DNA of 64,000 nucleotides. Origin: Bog-105 sp965277855 (GTDB taxonomy: Bacteria > Acidobacteriota > Terriglobia > Bryobacterales > Bryobacteraceae). The translations under genes were made by a program, and so were the position numbers. The notes beneath the pieces were generated by a model. It was not told where the DNA came from and ran no database searches. It was given only the letters and a program-made list of their open reading frames with translations. The DNA is taken from NCBI GenBank assembly GCA_965277855.1, contig OZ255847.1:6768569-6832568 (forward strand), in the 5' to 3' direction. Of this stretch, positions 58,770-64,000 are shown in pieces; within the stretch, counting starts at the first letter, position 1, and each line of letters opens with the position of its first letter.

Positions 58770-59375
58770 CTACTTCAACTGATTATTTACTTCTTCCCAA
58801 TTCACCACATTCCACCAGGCCGCAATATATTCTGGCCTTCTGTTCTGATATTTCAGATAGTAAGCGTGCTCCCACACGTCAAGCCCCAAAATCGGCTTCT
58901 TGCCCTCCATTAAGGGACTGTCCTGGTTGGCCGTCGAGACGATCTCGAATTTGCCGGTTGAGTCCTTCACCAGCCAAGCCCATCCTGAACCGAAGCGCCC
59001 GGTAGCCGCGGCATTGAATTTTTCTTTGAACCCGTCAAAGCTGCCGAAATTTGAATTGATAACGCTCTCGACTGCTCCTTTCGGCGCTCCTCCGCCTTTG
59101 GCAGAAAGAAGAGTCCAAAATAAGCTGTGATTAGCGTGCCCGCCACCATTGTTCCTCACAGCGGTTTTGATCGACTCCGGGACTGCTGCTAAATTGCTCG
59201 CAAGCAGTTCGTCCACTGACTTGCTGGAAAGCTCCGGGGCCAATTCGAGCGCCTTATTCAAATTCGTCACGTAAGCACCGTGGTGCTTGTCGTGATGAAT
59301 CTCCACTGTCGTCTTATCAATATGAGGTTCGAGTGCATCCGAGGGGTAGGGAAGAGGCGGAAGTGAAAATGCCAT
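58770..59375 (-). CDS. sodA: Superoxide dismutase (Fe/Mn type)
   Basis: 201 residues, cytosolic, no signal peptide. It removes superoxide. Metal ligands: His in EIHHDKHHGAYV (H27 region), His in GGGHANHSLFWTLLS, and Asp and His in LDVWEHAYYLKYQNRRPEYI. GSGWAWLV and STANQDSPLMEG carry the second-shell Gln at the position typical of Mn-type and cambialistic enzymes. AGGAG precedes the ATG. The gene is the first clearly core-type gene right of the tRNA-Val relic; it is convergent with the HAD gene. Metal preference (Fe or Mn) cannot be fixed from sequence alone. Confidence 0.93.
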   Translation of the reverse strand: MAFSLPPLPYPSDALEPHIDKTTVEIHHDKHHGAYVTNLNKALELAPELSSKSVDELLASNLAAVPESIKTAVRNNGGGHANHSLFWTLLSAKGGGAPKGAVESVINSNFGSFDGFKEKFNAAATGRFGSGWAWLVKDSTGKFEIVSTANQDSPLMEGKKPILGLDVWEHAYYLKYQNRRPEYIAAWWNVVNWEEVNNQLK

Positions 59376-59466
59376 GTGTTTCTCCTGTCTTAACTTTTAC
59401 TTCTTCGATTCGATTGCCGCGTAGTAGTTTCCCGGAAAAACGCATTCCCGCAAAAGACCTGCTCTT

Positions 59467-60681
59467 TCACGCTTTGTATACATTAGCTTTGAATACAGGT
59501 GACCCGCCCAAAACAGTTTCCACCACTTTGAGCCGTGAGGACGATTCATCCCACCGATAGACCACCAAATCTGCTTTCTCGCCTGGCGTCAGGCCGCGTC
59601 GTCTGCCCGCAATTCGCCCAGCCCGAGCCGCATTCACCGTCACCATGGCGAGCGCCTCTCGAAGTGAAATCCGGCCCAGCCGAACCGCATTGCCTATGGC
59701 ACGATCCATACTAAGCGCAGAACCGCCCAGTCTTGTTCCGCCCGAAAGCACCACCCGCCCGTCTTCCTTCAACTCCACATCCACTTGGCCAAGTTTGTAC
59801 GGCCCAGGCGGACACATGGCAGGCATAACGGCGTCAGTTACCAGCACACTTCGCTCTATTCCTTTGGCTCGCAGAGCAGTCCGCAGAAAAACACTAGGGA
59901 TGTGTATACTGTCGACGATGAAGCTGGCAGTGAGGCGATCGTCGACTAATTGATCCAGAATATAGTTCTGCGTCTTCGGCAAAACAGGATGGGCCCCGTT
60001 GCCTAAGTGTGTGGACATAGTTGCCCCGGCGTCCACCATGGCCGCGATCTGGTCCGTCGTCGCCTTGGTGTGACCCACGCTCGCCACTACCCCGCTACGA
60101 ACTAGCGAGGCAACATACGCCGGCGCTCCGTCCCACTCGGGAGAAACCGTGACCAGCCGTATGTTCCCGTGCGCCGCCTCTTGCCAGCGCTGAAACTCAT
60201 CCAGATTTGGAGGCCGGATATGCTCGAGAGGATGCGCTCCACGCGGACCATCTTCCGGTGAAATGTTCGGCCCCTCCACATGAAAAGCTTCGATCGCCGC
60301 CGCTTCCGGAATGCCACTCCTCTCGAATTCTTCCTTCGCAGAGATCACGTTCCGTAAGGCGCCGATAATGCGCTCTTCCGAGCCTGTAATGATCGTCGGA
60401 AAGAATCGCGTCACACCCGTTCCGAGCATGGTTTGCACCGACTGTAAGATCGCCTCGTGCGCTACCGTCGGATTGTTATAGTCCACGCCGGCAAAACCGT
60501 TTACCTGAAGGTCAATGAATCCGGATGTCAGATAATTTTCAGTGGCGGGAGGACTGATCAGCTCATCTACCGCCGTGATCGCAGATCCTTCATAGTCGAT
60601 CTGAACCACCTCGGATGTCCCTGCAAGTCGGCCTACAGCGCGCCTCGCGCCGCCTCTCGATTCACCTGATTGCGACATCAC
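59467..60681 (-). CDS. nagA: N-acetylglucosamine-6-phosphate deacetylase
   Basis: 404 residues. It converts GlcNAc-6-P to GlcN-6-P in amino-sugar recycling. The amidohydrolase barrel: FIDLQVNGFAGVDYNNP, the metal-binding Glu in EAFHVEGPNISPEDGPRGAHP, His in VASVGHTKATTDQI, His in MSTHLGNGAHPVLPK (the family usually has THLFNAM), and the catalytic Asp in SVLVTDAVMPAM. MVTVNAARAGRIAGRRRGLTPGEKADLVVYRW is the C-terminal strand. The two changes (LGNGAH, and a basic N-terminal extension) place it in a divergent subgroup. A possible structured RNA lies upstream (60812-60918). Confidence 0.88.
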   Translation of the reverse strand: MMSQSGESRGGARRAVGRLAGTSEVVQIDYEGSAITAVDELISPPATENYLTSGFIDLQVNGFAGVDYNNPTVAHEAILQSVQTMLGTGVTRFFPTIITGSEERIIGALRNVISAKEEFERSGIPEAAAIEAFHVEGPNISPEDGPRGAHPLEHIRPPNLDEFQRWQEAAHGNIRLVTVSPEWDGAPAYVASLVRSGVVASVGHTKATTDQIAAMVDAGATMSTHLGNGAHPVLPKTQNYILDQLVDDRLTASFIVDSIHIPSVFLRTALRAKGIERSVLVTDAVMPAMCPPGPYKLGQVDVELKEDGRVVLSGGTRLGGSALSMDRAIGNAVRLGRISLREALAMVTVNAARAGRIAGRRRGLTPGEKADLVVYRWDESSSRLKVVETVLGGSPVFKANVYKA

Positions 60682-60811
60682 AATTCATCCTTTTCTTTTT
60701 CACAGCTTACACACAGACCGATACGCCTAAGTGTCTTACTTTCTGATAAATCAAACATGTTGAAAAGCAGAAGCGAAGCGTGGAAAACTGCTGGCGGGCG
60801 GGACCGTCTCT

Positions 60812-60918
60812 GCGGTACAAAACCTATAGAGCCGGTGCGAAGACTTGGTTTTGCAGGTAATCTCGGGGGAGGTGGCTGCAGATTGGGTGTTCGCACCGGA
60901 CTGCTGCCGCCCCACCGC
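60812..60918. ncRNA. Candidate structured RNA element between ilvE and nagA
   Basis: A long symmetrical hairpin is visible. GCGGT (60812-60816) faces ACCGC (60914-60918); inside it CCGGTGCGAA (60832-60841) pairs perfectly with TTCGCACCGG (60890-60899); TGCAG and CTGCA lie in the apical loop. Between the two stems are unpaired bubbles. On the minus strand it lies 25 bp after the ilvE stop and about 130 bp before nagA (a leader); on the plus strand it could be a stand-alone RNA of 6S-like shape. I recognise no known riboswitch class. Confidence 0.35.
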
Positions 60919-60942
60919 TACTTTACTGACAAACAGCGATCT

Positions 60943-61893
60943 CTAAGCCGAGATCGGTTCAGGTTCAGAAACGTTGCTCAATGGGGTGAGCCATCCAAAT
61001 TCATCTTTGTACCTGCCGCTGGTAATCTCAAAAAATCTGGTTTGGATCGTTTCTGTGATCGGACCACGGTGTCCAGTCCCAACTACAATGCGGTCTACGG
61101 ACCGGATCGGAGTCACTTCCACTGCCGTGCCCGAAAAAAATACCTCGTCCGCAATATACAAGAGCTCTCGCGGAATCAACGTTTCGACAATCGGCAAGCC
61201 AAACTGACCGGCAATCTGAATGATGGTGTCGCGCGTTATGCCAGGCAGAACGGAAGCGCCTAGCGGCGGGGTCAGAATCTTTCCGTCACGAATGACAAAA
61301 ATGTTCTCACCTGAACCCTCGCTTACATACCCGGCGTCGTCTAAGGCGATACCTTCGGCATAACCATTCGCAGCCGCCTCCATGCGGATTAACTGGGAAT
61401 TAAGATAGTTACCGCCGGCTTTCGAGAGAGCAGGCAAAGTGTTCGGAGCAATCCGCGTCCAGGAAGAAACACAAACATCCACACCTTCCGTGATCGCCTC
61501 CTCGCCTAAATACTTGCCCCAGCTCCAGCAGGCAATATAGGTCTCGACGGGATTATTTTTCGGCAAGACGCCCACGTCGCCGTATCCACGCAAAACAATC
61601 GGCCGGATATAACAAGACGAGAGCCTGTTAGCGCGGACCACATCGATCATCGCCTTAGTCAGCTCTTCCGCCGAATAAGGTACATCCATCCGATATATTT
61701 TTCCGGAATCGATCAAGCGACGAGAATGTTCGGGCGCCCGAAAGATCGCGGGACCATCCTCGGTGTCATAGCATCGGACGCCCTCAAATACCGAGCTGCC
61801 GTAGCTAACGACGTGCGTAAGGACGTGAATTTTAGCGTCGTTCCAAGCGATCAGTCGCCCATTGTGCCAAATTTTTTCAGTAGCCTGCAGCAT
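60943..61893 (-). CDS. ilvE: Branched-chain amino acid aminotransferase
   Basis: 316 residues, fold type IV PLP enzyme that interconverts Leu, Ile and Val with their keto acids. HVVSYGSSVFEGVRCYDT is the N-terminal signature. The PLP Lys is in LPALSKAGGNYLNSQLIRMEA (about residue 162). Also seen are YIRPIVLRGYGDVGVLP, IALDDAGYVSEGSGENIFVIRDG and EVFFSGTAVEVTPIRSVD. The length is normal. Upstream is a small zinc-ribbon gene, downstream the structured region and nagA. A short AT-rich leader precedes the ATG. Confidence 0.93.
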   Translation of the reverse strand: MLQATEKIWHNGRLIAWNDAKIHVLTHVVSYGSSVFEGVRCYDTEDGPAIFRAPEHSRRLIDSGKIYRMDVPYSAEELTKAMIDVVRANRLSSCYIRPIVLRGYGDVGVLPKNNPVETYIACWSWGKYLGEEAITEGVDVCVSSWTRIAPNTLPALSKAGGNYLNSQLIRMEAAANGYAEGIALDDAGYVSEGSGENIFVIRDGKILTPPLGASVLPGITRDTIIQIAGQFGLPIVETLIPRELLYIADEVFFSGTAVEVTPIRSVDRIVVGTGHRGPITETIQTRFFEITSGRYKDEFGWLTPLSNVSEPEPISA

Positions 61894-61938
61894 GTTGCGA
61901 TTATAGCGACACGCCCCAGCTTAAAGAGCACGGGGTGA

Positions 61939-62190
61939 TTAGACAGAAGCGGATCGGCTTTTCGTTCGACTGGAACTCCGGGCCGCTTTCTCCCACTTGC
62001 GTTCGGCGCTCACCCGCTGATCCAATGCCGAAGAGAGATAAAAACGTGATCTACATTCGCCACAGCGAAACGGCTTCAATCCAACTACTCGCATCACGGC
62101 ATCCAAAAGCGTTCGTTTGCGAGAGGCCTTGATCTCGTTCGATTGGCAACGTGGACAACTTCCCGAAGCAGTCACCCCTCGAATGTACAA
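61939..62190 (-). CDS. Small zinc-ribbon-like protein
   Basis: 83 residues. Two Cys pairs, SCPRCQ (about 12-15) and FRCGECRSRFY (about 42-45), form a zinc ribbon. Between them lies a basic helix, KASRKRTLLDAVMRVVGLKPF. The tail is basic and Ser-rich. It has no assigned family name; similar small proteins are common in Acidobacteriota (from memory, not tested here). It might bind nucleic acid or another protein. Confidence 0.65.
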   Translation of the reverse strand: MYIRGVTASGSCPRCQSNEIKASRKRTLLDAVMRVVGLKPFRCGECRSRFYLSSALDQRVSAERKWEKAARSSSRTKSRSASV

Positions 62191-62290
62191 AAAGAAACTA
62201 GAGTTAGGCTATATACATGAAGGGTAAGAGAGTACTGGTAGATGACCGATAACTATTATTATGTTAACTTGTGTCGGCGCCTCATTCTAA

Positions 62291-62333
62291 TAAAAAAAAT
62301 GCCGCTCCAGCCCTGTCAGGTAGCCGGAGCGGC
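62291..62333 (-). terminator. Rho-independent terminator of the DUF6600-like gene
   Basis: On the minus strand GCCGCTCC-N17-GGAGCGGC (62333 to 62301) forms an 8-bp GC-rich stem and is followed at once by ATTTTTTTTATTA. It lies 16 bp past the stop codon at 62349 and is the clearest intrinsic terminator in the window. Confidence 0.88.
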
Positions 62334-62348
62334 GAGGGAAACTAAGAT

Positions 62349-64000
62349 TTAATGCCGATGGCCGCCGCCACCGCCTGAATGCCCGCCGCCTCCGGAATGA
62401 CCGCCTCCACCCCCACCCCCGGAGTGTTCGCCTCCACCGCCGCTCGAATGTCCTCCGCCTCCGCCTCGCGGTTCGCCGTAGTGAGGAGTGCTTCCGCCGC
62501 CACGATTGAAAGACGGAGCGTTGTAGTGGGGCGCTGATCCGCCGCCACGAGATTCACCAAAACTTGAATGGTTGTTTCCACCGAAGCTGCCGCCGCGCGA
62601 ATAGGAGCCGCCACCATAGGCACCACCGTTGGAAGAAGGCTGTCGCACATTTCCGCCTCCAAACCCATTCCCACCCATCGAACGTTGCGGGCTAGCATTA
62701 CGAGTCTCCCCATGCTCAGATTGCCCGAAACTATGCCATCCACCTTGCGTTTGCGTGCTCTGGCCGCCCGTGAAACCCTGCCGGAAATTGTTGCCCCGCC
62801 CGGTATCACCGAATCGCTGCCAGCCGCCCGCATTGCCTGCGGTTCCGCTTCCATAACTACTGCGCCCCGCCGCACTCGGCCGGTTCACGTTCGGAGTCAC
62901 TCCACGATTTCCTTGCACGCCGCCAGTACTAAACTGGCGGTTCGCTCCGCCAACACGCTGCTGCCCGGAATGCGCAATGGCTCCCGAAGAGGAAAACTGC
63001 TGATGCTGATAGAACGTCCTGCTGCTTGCCGCCGCGAGCCGCGGATTGGCAACTGCCTGCCGGCTGCTGAAGCGATAGCTGGCCTGCGTGGGTCGAATCG
63101 GCATCGGCCCGCGAAAGGCCGACGCGTTTCCCAATTGCTGCCGCGTCGCCGGACTGAACCGTCCTATATGAGATCCGAACTGCCCGTAAGCTGCCGTCAT
63201 CGCGCCACCCCGGATGCCGGCGTTGCGATACGAGCCCGCAAAGTTTCCGCGGAACCCGCCGAAGCGGTCGTATCCATAGCCTCCATGGAACCCGAAACCA
63301 AATCCAAATCCACGTCCCCACCACGGATGGAACAACTCAAACGGGGCTAGCGCCACCCATCCGATTCCTGCCAAAGCTCCCGCTGCTAACCCAGCCCCGA
63401 AACCGAAGAAGCCGACCAGCGCCGGACTCCAAGACGCTCGAACACCTACTCCTCCCGGCCACCAGCACCATCCATGGCCTCCATTCCAAAACCATCGGCC
63501 ATAGTGATACGGCGCCCATCCCCACGGCGCATCGTCTACCCAGGTCCATCCGTAGTAGTTCGTCCAAACCCAATGTCCATTGCTGTAAGGCGACCAATCC
63601 GGACCCGGAGACCTCGGATTCCAAACCGTTCCGTACTGCGAGGGCACCCAATTGCCATAGGCATCCAGATCGTCCGCACCTTGAACATCTCGGCCCACAT
63701 AACGATAGCTCTGTGACCTGAGCATCTCCGCGTCGCGCTGCATACTCCAGTCGTCAAACTGATCGCGCGTTAGTTCGGAATCGCTCTGAAACTCCGGATC
63801 GGAAGGGTTTCCTCGAATCAGCATGGTCTGATGTGGCGCCAACTGCTGCGTACCGCGCGGACTAAACACCTCAGCCCTACCGGATCGCACGGTAATTTGA
63901 GTTGTTCCGTCCTCCAGAACGGAGACTCGCAACTCGCCTTGCGAAGTGGGCCGTATCGCGATACTCGGAGTATCCAGCTCCACCTGTGCATTCGAGTCGG
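62349..64000 (-). CDS. FecR/DUF6600-like Gly-rich surface protein (5' partial)
   Basis: The frame is open to the right edge, so the true start is outside the window; an internal ATG at 63983 should not be taken as the start. Residues near the edge (ELDTPSIAIRPTSQGELRVSVLEDGTTQITVRSGRAEVFSPRGTQQL) are FecR-like. Then comes the DUF6600-type aromatic region (SNGHWVWTNYYGWTWVDDAPWGWAPYHYGRWFW), a hydrophobic Gly/Ala stretch, and a low-complexity Gly/Ser/Asn/His tail that ends in repeated GGGG-H-S-GGGG units. It is probably exported and surface- or matrix-bound. A strong terminator follows. Confidence 0.8.
   Translation of the reverse strand, partial: DSNAQVELDTPSIAIRPTSQGELRVSVLEDGTTQITVRSGRAEVFSPRGTQQLAPHQTMLIRGNPSDPEFQSDSELTRDQFDDWSMQRDAEMLRSQSYRYVGRDVQGADDLDAYGNWVPSQYGTVWNPRSPGPDWSPYSNGHWVWTNYYGWTWVDDAPWGWAPYHYGRWFWNGGHGWCWWPGGVGVRASWSPALVGFFGFGAGLAAGALAGIGWVALAPFELFHPWWGRGFGFGFGFHGGYGYDRFGGFRGNFAGSYRNAGIRGGAMTAAYGQFGSHIGRFSPATRQQLGNASAFRGPMPIRPTQASYRFSSRQAVANPRLAAASSRTFYQHQQFSSSGAIAHSGQQRVGGANRQFSTGGVQGNRGVTPNVNRPSAAGRSSYGSGTAGNAGGWQRFGDTGRGNNFRQGFTGGQSTQTQGGWHSFGQSEHGETRNASPQRSMGGNGFGGGNVRQPSSNGGAYGGGSYSRGGSFGGNNHSSFGESRGGGSAPHYNAPSFNRGGGSTPHYGEPRGGGGGHSSGGGGEHSGGGGGGGHSGGGGHSGGGGGHRH

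Noticed and set aside
1..64000. CRISPR arrays, rRNA genes, phage structural genes or a toxin/secretion system
   Set aside because: No regularly spaced repeats, no rRNA motifs and no such proteins were seen in either strand.

Overview
The window is about 58 kb of accessory DNA followed by about 6 kb of housekeeping-type genes. Gene content suggests a soil Acidobacteriota-like bacterium (inference only): sigma-54 activators with Fis-type HTHs, zf-UBP proteins, a FecR/DUF6600-like surface protein, and many paralogous SDR, MDR, alpha/beta-hydrolase and TetR genes. No rRNA gene and no complete tRNA gene is present.

Layout. 1-2.7 kb: the tail of an alpha/beta hydrolase, a tRNA-Gly 5'-half relic, a yellow/MRJP-like secreted protein, and a graveyard of MDR, zf-UBP and PfpI fragments. 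2.7-13.6 kb (minus strand): two formaldehyde-dehydrogenase-like zinc alcohol dehydrogenases, an ion channel, an Old Yellow Enzyme, a cysteine-free TrxR-like flavoprotein paired with a zf-UBP protein, an aldo/keto reductase, a DJ-1/PfpI protein, and a sigma-54 activator with a receiver remnant upstream. 13.6-15.6 kb: a decaying copy of a TetR/DUF4267/NmrA module. 15.7-23.3 kb: a minus-strand operon (two SDRs, two hydrolases, a frameshifted disulfide oxidoreductase) behind a near-perfect sigma-54 promoter, divergent from a PAS-PAS-AAA-Fis activator, followed by a STAS-like protein. 23.5-29.8 kb: a hydrolase, a DUF302 protein, an NmrA protein, a Tat-exported protein, an MDR and a cNMP-domain TrxR-like flavoprotein. 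30.1-34.7 kb: an SDR pseudogene, a MITE-like element and the intact inverted copy of the TetR/DUF4267/NmrA module, with extra genes. 35.5-38.6 kb: a TetX-like monooxygenase operon divergent from a LysR regulator. 38.6-55.3 kb: more SDR, MDR, AKR, TetR, DinB and HNH genes and several broken hydrolases. 55.3-57.3 kb: a complete IS1634-like insertion sequence with perfect 15-bp inverted repeats. At 57.95 kb there is a tRNA-Val 5'-half relic, and to its right lie HAD phosphatase, superoxide dismutase, NagA, IlvE and a partial DUF6600-like gene.

How it fits together. Most accessory enzymes reduce or hydrolyse reactive carbonyls, enones, quinones or esters with NAD(P)H, flavin or hydrolase chemistry. 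Many sit beside small regulators (five TetR, one LysR, one ArsR, two sigma-54 activators) with visible candidate operators. A plausible reading is an electrophile and xenobiotic stress island that grew by duplication and is decaying in places: at least nine frameshifted, truncated or fused genes are visible. The most interesting observations are the two sigma-54 promoter/activator arrangements, the inverted duplicated regulatory module, the cysteine-free TrxR-like/zf-UBP pair, and two tRNA 5' halves broken at or just after the anticodon, one of them on the accessory/core border.
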